From NCBI GenBank assembly GCA_027067085.1, contig JAMOMM010000486.1, forward strand, positions 1 through 6,372: 6,372 bases of DNA, written 5' to 3'. Under the pieces are notes generated by a model, which did not search any database, was not told where the DNA came from, and worked only from the letters and a program-made list of their open reading frames with translations. Positions 1-5,269 of the stretch are shown here, piece by piece. Each line of letters opens with the position of its first letter. Position 1 is the first letter of the stretch. This DNA is from Hyphomicrobiales bacterium (GTDB taxonomy: Bacteria > Pseudomonadota > Alphaproteobacteria > Rhizobiales > Aestuariivirgaceae). The translations under genes and the position numbers were made by a program.

Positions 1-429
1 TTTGAAACGCCAAGGGGTTCTGATTATCCACCGATTTTGAACCTCCATCGCATCAATCTAAATGAGAAAATCATTGTGGATGGTGCTGGTGGTCAATTGG
101 TTATTCTGCCGTTTAAAGTGCATCATGGGCGCATTGATTCACTTGGTTTTCGGGTTGGAAATGCGGCCTATATTCCAGATACTAATGGTATTCCTGATGA
201 AAGCCTTTATGCGCTCAAAAACCTTGATATATGGATCATTGATGCGCTGCGAGAAACCGACCATCCGTCTCATTTTTCGTTTCGCCAAACCCTTGAGTGG
301 ATTGCGCGCGTTGAGCCTAAGCAAGCTTACATTACCAACATGCACATAGACCTTGATTATGATTTTGTGATGGATAACACGCCTGACAATACCCAGCCTT
401 GTTATGATGGCATGGTCATTAGAATTTGA
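1..429 (+). CDS. MBL-fold metallo-hydrolase, PhnP-like (C-terminal part, 5' truncated)
   Basis: The frame is open from base 1 to the TGA at 427-429, giving 142 visible residues; the true start lies before the window. The N-terminal metal-binding HxHxDH motif of the metallo-beta-lactamase fold is therefore not visible. What remains matches the C-terminal half of PhnP-like hydrolases: HHGRIDSLGFRVGNAAYIPDT (an HG-x-S-x-GFR element and a YIPD strand carrying a metal-ligand Asp), then LDIWIIDALRETDHPSHFS, then the TNMHIDLDY end motif with a late metal-binding His. In alphaproteobacteria this family often follows metG and tatD, which cannot be checked here. The substrate is unknown: family members hydrolyse phosphodiesters such as cyclic ribose phosphates, but that is not assignable from this fragment. 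A TTG at 37 could be read as a start but is internal. The protein is probably cytosolic. I am sure of the fold and unsure of the substrate. Confidence 0.85.
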   Translation, partial: FETPRGSDYPPILNLHRINLNEKIIVDGAGGQLVILPFKVHHGRIDSLGFRVGNAAYIPDTNGIPDESLYALKNLDIWIIDALRETDHPSHFSFRQTLEWIARVEPKQAYITNMHIDLDYDFVMDNTPDNTQPCYDGMVIRI

Positions 430-502
430 GTGGCCTTAACCACCAAGAGAACTTTTCCTTTTATTTGGCGTAATTGATGCCTAGAGTTTATTTGAGTGCA
501 CA

Positions 503-530
503 TTCACAAACGTGGCTGTGCCCATATAAC
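503..530 (+). promoter_or_regulatory. Candidate sigma70-type promoter of the dodecin gene
   Basis: TTCACA at 503-508 and TATAAC at 525-530 each match the sigma70 consensus at five of six positions, with a 16-base spacer. Transcription would start near 537, leaving a leader of about 23 bases that contains the ribosome binding site. This is motif reading only. The preceding hydrolase gene ends 130 bases before the dodecin start, so an independent promoter is reasonable. Confidence 0.4.
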
Positions 531-544
531 CCTTAGAAACCACC

Positions 545-551
545 GGGAAGG
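545..551 (+). promoter_or_regulatory. Ribosome binding site of the dodecin gene
   Basis: GGGAAGG lies 8 bases before the ATG at 560. It is a purine-rich Shine-Dalgarno sequence at good spacing and supports that ATG as the start. Confidence 0.6.
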
Positions 552-559
552 TAAAAATT

Positions 560-760
560 ATGTCCGTAGCAAAAGTAATTGAACTCTCAAGCTCATCAAA
601 GAAAAGCAGCGACCACGCCGTAGCTAAACTGGTTAAGCGTGCGAACGCTACAATCAACAATGTACAAGGCGTTTGGGTAAAAGACGTTAAAGCTGATGTT
701 CGCAAAGGTAAAATCGTTCGTTGGCGCGTGATGTGCAAAGTGACATTCATTTTGTCATAA
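560..760 (+). CDS. Dodecin family flavoprotein (66 aa)
   Basis: This small protein matches the dodecin family (60-75 residues), whose members assemble into hollow dodecamers that bind and buffer flavins in the cytosol. The characteristic layout is complete: an N-terminal strand MSVAKVIELSSSSKKS, one helix (about residues 16-31, DHAVAKLVKRANATI), the NNVQGVWVKDVKADV strand (33-47), then a turn and the final strand RWRVMCKVTFILS (54-66). Trp39 lies near the place where dodecins keep the flavin-stacking Trp, but it sits a few residues later than in the archaeal pattern, and Arg55 replaces the Gln seen in classical flavin-binding dodecins. Flavin binding is thus likely by family but not proven. 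The gene stands alone between its own candidate promoter and a strong terminator, so it is probably monocistronic. Confidence 0.88.
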   Translation: MSVAKVIELSSSSKKSSDHAVAKLVKRANATINNVQGVWVKDVKADVRKGKIVRWRVMCKVTFILS

Positions 761-791
761 CCACGAATAAACATCTACGATACAAAAATGT

Positions 792-830
792 AAGCCAACT
801 TTCTCTTGATGAGTAGTTGGCTTTTTATTG
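792..830 (+). terminator. Rho-independent terminator after the dodecin gene
   Basis: AAGCCAACT (792-800) pairs perfectly with AGTTGGCTT (815-823). A smaller CTC/GAG helix (803-805 with 811-813) can form within the loop. Five T residues (822-826) overlap and follow the right arm, then an AT-rich stretch. It begins 31 bases after the dodecin stop codon and separates that gene from mazG. Confidence 0.85.
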
Positions 831-868
831 TTATAATGTCGTATTTTCGGGAAAATATAGATACAAAT

Positions 869-893
869 ATTCCATAATATATATTATGCGAAT
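869..893. repeat. AT-rich palindrome, possible operator upstream of mazG
   Basis: Bases 873-888 form a perfect 16-bp palindrome, CATAATAT followed directly by its reverse complement ATATTATG. Flanking ATTC (869-872) and GAAT (890-893) extend the symmetry to 12 bases per arm if one extra base (C889) is allowed. There is no loop and no adjacent T run, so a protein binding site fits better than a terminator. It is centred about 73 bases upstream of the predicted mazG transcription start, a position more typical of activators. The regulator is not identifiable from the sequence. Confidence 0.5.
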
Positions 894-917
894 TGATGTG
901 GGTTAGGTTGATGAGAG

Positions 918-947
918 TTGAAATGGACTGCACCCCTTTTGTAGAAT
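918..947 (+). promoter_or_regulatory. Candidate sigma70-type promoter of mazG
   Basis: TTGAAA (918-923) and TAGAAT (942-947) each match the consensus at five of six positions, with an 18-base spacer. The predicted start is near 954, giving a leader of about 31 bases before the mazG ATG. It lies downstream of the dodecin terminator, which fits independent expression of mazG. Confidence 0.5.
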
Positions 948-984
948 CTGTTAGACTCGTGCTTTTAACTCTTAGAGCAATGCT

Positions 985-1791
985 ATGGCCCTATCAAAAC
1001 ACCAGCAATCAAATCTGCAATCGATCGATACTCTGCGCGCGATAATGAAAGCGTTGCGTGATCCTGATGATGGATGCCCGTGGGACGTTAAACAAGATCA
1101 CAAATCAATTGCTGCTTACACGATTGAAGAAGCCTATGAAGTCGTTGAAGCCATTGAGCTTGATGACATGGATGAATTGCGTGATGAGCTTGGTGATTTG
1201 TTGCTGCAAGTTGTTTTTCACTCTGAAATGGCAAGCGAACGCAAAGATTTCTCGATGGATGATGTGATTGCGGCGATTTGTGAAAAAATGATACGTCGTC
1301 ATCCGCATGTTTTTGGTAATGAGGAACAGCGCAAAGTTTCGCCAGATAAAGGGTTTTGGGAAGATATAAAGGCAACTGAAAAGCCAGTAAATGGCGTAGA
1401 TAAACCTAAAACACTAGACAATGTACCCGTTGCCCTACCCGCCTTATCACGAGCTGAGAAACTACAAAAGAAAGCGGCTCGTGTTGGTTTTGACTGGCCA
1501 ACTATTGATGGTGTTTTTGATAAAATTTCAGAAGAAATTGACGAAATTCGCCAAGCGATAAAAGATAATGAAGGCGATCAACGAATTGGTGAAGAAGTTG
1601 GTGATTTACTATTTTCAGTGGTCAATTTATCGAGACATTTATCCCATGACCCAGAAACCGTTTTACGGTTCGCCAACAATAAATTTCAAAAACGATTCAA
1701 TGACTTGGAAGAAAATGCTGAACAACCACTGCAATCACTGGATTTAGATCAGCTTGAAGCTTTGTGGCAGCGGGCAAAAAACAACCAATAG
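985..1791 (+). CDS. mazG: Nucleoside triphosphate pyrophosphohydrolase MazG
   Basis: The 268-residue protein matches the length of tandem-domain MazG (about 263 in E. coli), which hydrolyses NTPs and dNTPs to the monophosphate and pyrophosphate and so cleans up the nucleotide pool and can lower ppGpp-linked stress signalling. The N-terminal MazG domain shows CPWDVKQDHKS (31-41), EEAYEVVEAI (48-57) and DELGDLLLQVVFH (67-79), whose acidic residues bind magnesium, followed by the RRHPHVFG block (104-111). The second domain repeats the pattern with EEIDEIRQAI (183-192) and EEVGDLLFSVVNLSRHL (203-219) and keeps its acidic set, which in E. coli MazG is the active copy. The ATG is the first start after an in-frame TAG at 973; the Shine-Dalgarno sequence is weak. 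The ATG at 980 is in another frame. The gene runs convergently into hflX. Confidence 0.96.
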   Translation: MALSKHQQSNLQSIDTLRAIMKALRDPDDGCPWDVKQDHKSIAAYTIEEAYEVVEAIELDDMDELRDELGDLLLQVVFHSEMASERKDFSMDDVIAAICEKMIRRHPHVFGNEEQRKVSPDKGFWEDIKATEKPVNGVDKPKTLDNVPVALPALSRAEKLQKKAARVGFDWPTIDGVFDKISEEIDEIRQAIKDNEGDQRIGEEVGDLLFSVVNLSRHLSHDPETVLRFANNKFQKRFNDLEENAEQPLQSLDLDQLEALWQRAKNNQ

Positions 1792-1803
1792 CACTTGTTG
1801 GTT
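1776..1803 (-). terminator. Weak rho-independent terminator of hflX, overlapping the mazG 3' end
   Basis: Read on the minus strand just after the hflX stop, AACCAA (1803-1798) pairs with TTGGTT (1788-1783) across a 9-base loop, followed after one G by six T residues (1781-1776). The stem is short and poor in GC, so efficiency is doubtful. On the plus strand the same hairpin lacks a T run, so it would not serve mazG well. Confidence 0.4.
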
Positions 1804-1807
1804 ACTA

Positions 1808-3259
1808 TCAGGCCGCGACTTCGCCCTCACCGCCCTCACTGTTTGAGGTGTTGCTATCAAATTCATCACTATCAATCAACGCAGTGTCGAACTTTTGTGA
1901 GGCCACATTTAGTTTTGAATAGGCAAATCGGACTTCAAACTGAACCGTTTTGCCATCTTCTGCATCGATACGCTGGAGCACTTCGCCGTTTTGATAGAGC
2001 CACGCAATGTCTGCGCCTCGTGTCGTGTCGAGTTCAAGGTAAACAAGGTTGTCATTTTTTGCTAAGCCGTGTTCGATGTGGGCTAGCAAGTCATCAATGC
2101 CCTCACCGGTTAGTGATGATAAGACGACAGTTTTTTGAGACCGTTCAGCGATGTTCTGTTTTTCAACGAGTGATTCTTGGTCTAACAAATCAGCTTTGTT
2201 CCAAGCTTCTAACATTTCATTGAACCGACCTTGAGGAACCCCCAGATCAGCAAGCACCGTCAAAACATCGTCGCGTTGAATGTCGCTGTCGGCGTGTGCA
2301 ATGTCACGAACATGGATGATTAAGTCGGCGCTCAGCACCTCTTCTAAGGTTGCTCTAAATGACGCGACCAGTTGTGTCGGTAGATTTGAAATGAATCCAA
2401 CGGTGTCTGACAAAATAACTTTACGGCCATGGGGCAATGTTAAACTGCGCATGGTTGGGTCGAGTGTGGCAAATAACATATCTTCTGCCATCACATCGCC
2501 TGATGTGACCTTGTTGAAAAGTGTAGACTTTCCCGCGTTGGTATAGCCGACCAAAGCCACAATGGGGTAAGGAACTTTTTGACGGCTTTTGCGATGCAAG
2601 CCACGGGTTTTTTTAACTTTTTCAAGTTGTTTTTCAAGCTTTTGAATGCCAGTCTGAAGGTCGCGGCGATCAGATTCTTTTTGAGTTTCACCTGGGCCAC
2701 CAACAGTTCCGCCACCGCCACGTTGGCGCTCAAGGTGGGTCCATGAGCGAACCAAACGAGACTTTTGGTAAGCCAAGTGAGCCAATTGAACTTGCAACCG
2801 CCCTTCACGGGTTTGTGCACGGCGGCCAAAAATCTCCAAAATTAGACCTGTACGATCCAAAACTTTGCAGTTCCATAACTTTTCAAGGTTGCGTTGCTGG
2901 CCAGGACTTAAAGGAGCATCGGCAATAACCACTTCAACATCATTATCATGGACGATGGTTTTAATATCGGCAGCTTTGCCAGTTCCCATAAATGTTGCAG
3001 GAATAACCGCTTTAAGAGAAACCACTTCGGTGTGGATAATGTCGAGTTCAATGGCTGCTGCTAAGCCTTGGATTTCTTGAATGCTTGATTCAATTGACCG
3101 AGAACCTGCGCCAGTGTTTTCTTGGGATTTGGAGGATTTGACATCCAGCACCACAATCAATGCACGTATTGCATCTTTGTCTTCATTATGGAAAGAAATG
3201 CCACCGCCTTCTTCTTGAAAGCGTTGGTCATCATTGCTGTCTTTAATATGCTTAGTCAC
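1808..3259 (-). CDS. hflX: GTPase HflX (ribosome-splitting/rescue GTPase)
   Basis: HflX is a translational GTPase-family protein that binds the 50S subunit and in E. coli splits stalled ribosomes under heat stress. The 483-residue product shows the N-terminal HflX domain (about 31-170, with the MGTGKAADI nucleotide-proximal element at 91-99), the hallmark glycine hinge GGGGTVGGPGETQ (181-193) after a helical linker, and a G domain with G1 GYTNAGKS (238-245), G2 within FATLDPT (263-269), G3 DTVGF (285-289), G4 NKAD (354-357) and G5 SSLTG (381-385). A small C-terminal domain follows and ends in an acidic tail. The start is GTG at 3259: an in-frame TAA lies two codons upstream, no in-frame ATG occurs before residue 91, and AGG sits six bases ahead. 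The first 30 residues are a polar acidic extension. It lies 54 bases after hfq, the usual hfq-hflX pairing, so co-transcription is likely. Confidence 0.95.
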   Translation of the reverse strand: MTKHIKDSNDDQRFQEEGGGISFHNEDKDAIRALIVVLDVKSSKSQENTGAGSRSIESSIQEIQGLAAAIELDIIHTEVVSLKAVIPATFMGTGKAADIKTIVHDNDVEVVIADAPLSPGQQRNLEKLWNCKVLDRTGLILEIFGRRAQTREGRLQVQLAHLAYQKSRLVRSWTHLERQRGGGGTVGGPGETQKESDRRDLQTGIQKLEKQLEKVKKTRGLHRKSRQKVPYPIVALVGYTNAGKSTLFNKVTSGDVMAEDMLFATLDPTMRSLTLPHGRKVILSDTVGFISNLPTQLVASFRATLEEVLSADLIIHVRDIAHADSDIQRDDVLTVLADLGVPQGRFNEMLEAWNKADLLDQESLVEKQNIAERSQKTVVLSSLTGEGIDDLLAHIEHGLAKNDNLVYLELDTTRGADIAWLYQNGEVLQRIDAEDGKTVQFEVRFAYSKLNVASQKFDTALIDSDEFDSNTSNSEGGEGEVAA

Positions 3260-3313
3260 GAATTACCTAAAACCTTTTTGGAATAGTGCAATTCAATATA
3301 AATCGACTGCACG

Positions 3314-3553
3314 TTACTCGTCATCGCCGTCATCATAGAGGCTAATTTGAGAGCCTGGCATGATAGTGGATATTGCGTGTTTGTAAACTAATTGCGACAT
3401 GCCGTCACGACGTAACAATACGCAAAAATTGTCGAACCAAGTCACAACACCTTGTAATTTTACACCGTTGACCAAAAATACCGTTGATGGCACTTTTTGC
3501 TTCCGAATGTGATTAAGGAAAGTGTCTTGTAAGTTCTGTGGCTTTTCTGCCAT
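3314..3553 (-). CDS. hfq: RNA chaperone Hfq
   Basis: Hfq forms a hexameric Sm-like ring that pairs small RNAs with target mRNAs. This 79-residue protein carries the whole core: NLQDTFLN helix (7-14), Sm1 strands from VFLVNGVKLQGVVTWFDNF (25-43) and the Sm2 signature VYKHAISTIMP (56-66). Residues matching the E. coli proximal RNA face (Gln9, Asp10, Tyr57, Lys58, His59) and rim (Asn14, Arg17, Lys18, Phe40) are present; distal-face Tyr25 of E. coli is Phe26 here. The C-terminal tail is short and ends in an acidic tip (DDGDDE, 74-79). In E. coli a similar acidic tip displaces bound RNA. The ATG is preceded by a clear AGGGGA ribosome binding site. The TWFDNFCVLLRRDG core is typical of alphaproteobacteria. 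It is followed by hflX. Confidence 0.98.
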   Translation of the reverse strand: MAEKPQNLQDTFLNHIRKQKVPSTVFLVNGVKLQGVVTWFDNFCVLLRRDGMSQLVYKHAISTIMPGSQISLYDDGDDE

Positions 3554-3560
3554 CTCTTTA

Positions 3561-3574
3561 TCCCCTTTTTAGGG
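3561..3574 (-). promoter_or_regulatory. hfq ribosome binding site within a small hairpin
   Basis: On the mRNA, AGGGGA (3566-3561) is a strong Shine-Dalgarno sequence about 7 bases ahead of the hfq ATG. The preceding bases CCCU (3574-3571) can pair with AGGG (3566-3563) across an AAAA loop, so most of the site can be hidden in a short 4-bp stem-loop. The site itself is clear; a regulatory role for the hairpin is inference. Confidence 0.5.
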
Positions 3575-3642
3575 TTGTACGCCGCGTCGAGAGCTTTATT
3601 TTAATCGTCAAAAAAGGCCTAAAAACGCCGTGGTTGCTGTCT

Positions 3643-3679
3643 TAGGGAGCAATATTTTACAATATCGCCCGCCTCCCTA
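3643..3679. repeat. Inverted repeat in the trkA-hfq intergenic region
   Basis: TAGGGAG (3643-3649) is perfectly complementary to CTCCCTA (3673-3679). Inside it, ATATT (3652-3656) and AATAT (3661-3665) form a second stem with a TTAC loop. No T run follows on either strand, so it is not a standard terminator. It lies 90 bases before the hfq start and 48 bases after the trkA stop. It may be part of the hfq leader, an mRNA-stabilising structure or a rho-dependent end of trkA. I found no convincing sigma70 promoter for hfq in this gap. Confidence 0.45.
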
Positions 3680-3727
3680 TTTAAAAAGCTAGCATACTTT
3701 ATTTGACTTGGCGACCACGAAGTCATT

Positions 3728-5104
3728 TTAGAAGTATTCAAGGCTCACACGGAACAAGTGTTGTAGTTTTTGCACTTGTTCTGCCAGAGCAAACAAAACA
3801 ACGCGATCCTTAGCTTTAATCTCAGTGTCGCCCGTTGGTAATATCACTTTATCGCCGCGTACAATGACACCAAGACGAACGCCTTCAGGGAGTTCTGTGT
3901 CGCGCAATTTGCTACCGATCATAGGTGATGTTTCAAGCACATCAGCCTCGACAATCTCGCCCTGCCCGCCAACCACGGGGTGAACGCCTAAAATGCGACC
4001 ACGACGGGCGTGTTTAAGAATACTGGAGATCGTAACAGTTCTTGGGTCAATGATGGCGTCAAGGCCAAGCCGCGAGCCGATTGATGACACGCCCAAGCTT
4101 GAAACTAAAGACATCGCTTGGCTTGAGCCATGTTCTTTTGCAATCATTGAGGAAAGGATATTTACTTTGTCATCATTGGTCACAGCCACAAAAGCGTCGG
4201 TTTGGTCGATGCCTGCTTCACGCAAAATTTCATCTTCCAAGATGGAACCGTGCAGCACCATGGCACGGGTAAGTTTTTCTGAAACTGTTTCAGCCCGAGC
4301 TTCATTGATTTCAATAACGCGAATTTTTATGGATGAATTTCGTTCTTCCAACTTTTCGGCGACATACAATCCGATGTTTCCGCCGCCGCCGATAATGACG
4401 TGCTGTGGTGGTTTTTCTTCGTGGCCAAATAATGCCAACGTACGCGAGGCATGGGCTTGATCGCCAATAATAAAGACATGATCGCCAGCAAGCATTTGAT
4501 CGTTTGAGTGGGGAACAAAAATCTTGCCATCTCGAACGATTCCGACCACTACGGCGGTCAAATCTGGAAACAGCTCAGTCAATTGCGACAGCGGTGTATT
4601 GACAACAGGACAATCATCTAGAAGCTTTATGCCAAGAGCAATAACCTTTTCATCGACGAAATAAATTGCTTCAAATGCCCCAGGGAGCGCCAACCGCCGC
4701 AGCACCATCTCTCCAACTGCGATTTCGGGTGAGATGATGACGTCAATCGCGGTTTTTCCTGATGAAAACATATTTTGATATTCAGGCAACAAATATGCTT
4801 GCGAGCGAACGCGGGCAATTTTTGTTGGTACGGCAAATACAGAGTTTGCGACTTCGCAGGCCATCATATTGACTTCATCAACAAATGTGGCGGCGATAAT
4901 CATATCTGCATCGGCTGCCCCTGCCCGTTCAAGCACATCAGGGTGAGCACCGTGGCCAACAATGCCTTGAATATCGCGAGAACTTGAAATGAGTTGGATA
5001 AGTTCTTCTGATGTGTCGATGAGCGTCACATCATTTTCTTCAAGGGAAAGCCTTTCAGCAATGCCTCTACCAACCTGCCCTGCGCCGCAAATAATAATTT
5101 TCAT
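3728..5104 (-). CDS. trkA: Trk potassium uptake system NAD-binding subunit TrkA
   Basis: TrkA is the cytosolic gating subunit that binds NAD(H) or ATP and controls the membrane K+ channel subunit TrkH/TrkG, which is not in this window. The 458-residue length matches E. coli TrkA (458). Two tandem RCK units are visible: RCK_N1 with the GAGQVGRGIA glycine motif (7-16) and Asp30 at the end of the second strand; RCK_C1 (about 145-225); RCK_N2 with IGGGGNIGLYVAE (238-250) and Glu265 in the ribose-binding position; and RCK_C2 (about 370-450). Association of trkA with the ntrBC-ntrYX cluster upstream of hfq is a familiar alphaproteobacterial arrangement. The ATG start has no strong Shine-Dalgarno sequence. 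The 165-base gap to ntrX contains a candidate promoter and two inverted repeats, so trkA may have its own transcription start besides read-through from ntrX. Confidence 0.96.
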   Translation of the reverse strand: MKIIICGAGQVGRGIAERLSLEENDVTLIDTSEELIQLISSSRDIQGIVGHGAHPDVLERAGAADADMIIAATFVDEVNMMACEVANSVFAVPTKIARVRSQAYLLPEYQNMFSSGKTAIDVIISPEIAVGEMVLRRLALPGAFEAIYFVDEKVIALGIKLLDDCPVVNTPLSQLTELFPDLTAVVVGIVRDGKIFVPHSNDQMLAGDHVFIIGDQAHASRTLALFGHEEKPPQHVIIGGGGNIGLYVAEKLEERNSSIKIRVIEINEARAETVSEKLTRAMVLHGSILEDEILREAGIDQTDAFVAVTNDDKVNILSSMIAKEHGSSQAMSLVSSLGVSSIGSRLGLDAIIDPRTVTISSILKHARRGRILGVHPVVGGQGEIVEADVLETSPMIGSKLRDTELPEGVRLGVIVRGDKVILPTGDTEIKAKDRVVLFALAEQVQKLQHLFRVSLEYF

Positions 5105-5141
5105 CGTTAATAGCCACTTTTTTTAGATAAAAATGTCTAGC

Positions 5142-5184
5142 GCGTTTCATGTTTTGTTTGGAGCACAAACACTGCATGAAACGC
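5142..5184 (-). repeat. Long two-part hairpin in the presumed trkA leader
   Basis: GCGTTTCATG (5142-5151) is perfectly complementary to CATGAAACGC (5175-5184). Within it a 3 x 3 internal loop leads to a second stem, TGTTTG (5155-5160) with CAAACA (5166-5171), closed by the 5-base loop GAGCA. On the trkA-coding strand a short T5 run (5131-5127 region) appears about 8 bases later rather than directly after the stem, so a classic terminator is only a weak option. It ends 37 bases before the trkA start codon. Confidence 0.55.
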
Positions 5185-5207
5185 AAGACTATCAATGCCT
5201 TAAGCTG

Positions 5208-5238
5208 GTCGGTCTGGTTCAATTTAAACCAGACCGAC
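5208..5238. repeat. Perfect 12-bp inverted repeat downstream of ntrX
   Basis: GTCGGTCTGGTT (5208-5219) and AACCAGACCGAC (5227-5238) are exact reverse complements separated by 7 AT-rich bases. Neither strand has a T run after it, so it is not a standard intrinsic terminator. It begins 31 bases after the ntrX stop codon on the minus strand and its first arm overlaps the -10 element of a candidate trkA promoter. It could be a repressor operator, or an RNA hairpin protecting the ntrX 3' end. Confidence 0.6.
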
Positions 5239-5265
5239 TCTAGCAACATCAACGCCGTTAGTCAA
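5237..5265 (-). promoter_or_regulatory. Candidate sigma70-type promoter for trkA
   Basis: On the minus strand TTGACT (5265-5260) is followed by a 17-base spacer and TAGAGT (5242-5237), matching the consensus at five and four of six positions. Transcription would begin near 5230, inside the 12-bp inverted repeat, and give a trkA leader of about 125 bases holding the second hairpin. Motif reading only. Confidence 0.35.
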
Positions 5266-5269
5266 AATT

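Noticed and set aside
430..443. GTGG / CCAC hairpin right after the hydrolase stop codon.
   Set aside because: Only four base pairs and not directly followed by a T run; too weak to call a terminator.
481..774. Minus-strand ORF of 97 codons antisense to the dodecin gene.
   Set aside because: It mirrors the dodecin coding region, has no recognisable motif, and the plus-strand product is an unmistakable family member.
832..837. TATAAT after the dodecin terminator, a perfect -10 hexamer.
   Set aside because: The nearest -35-like sequence (TTGATG, 806-811) is 20 bases away and lies in the terminator loop. The 918-947 promoter is better placed for mazG.
911..1045. A 44-codon ORF starting ATG at 911 with a weak AGGT upstream, overlapping the mazG start in another frame.
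   Set aside because: It begins before the predicted -10 and start site of mazG, resembles nothing I recognise, and is short enough to occur by chance. It would matter only if transcription started further upstream.
1795..2223. Plus-strand ORF of 142 codons opposite the hflX 3' half.
   Set aside because: Its Cys, His and Arg-rich composition is that of an antisense shadow of hflX; no ribosome binding site or family match is visible.
3705..3724. GACTT / AAGTC inverted repeat immediately after the trkA stop codon.
   Set aside because: Five base pairs with a ten-base loop and no T run in the trkA direction; consistent with chance.
5067..5252. Minus-strand ORF of 61 codons spanning the ntrX-trkA gap and the trkA start.
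   Set aside because: It runs through both inverted repeats, overlaps trkA out of frame and shows no protein-like pattern. The repeats explain the region better.
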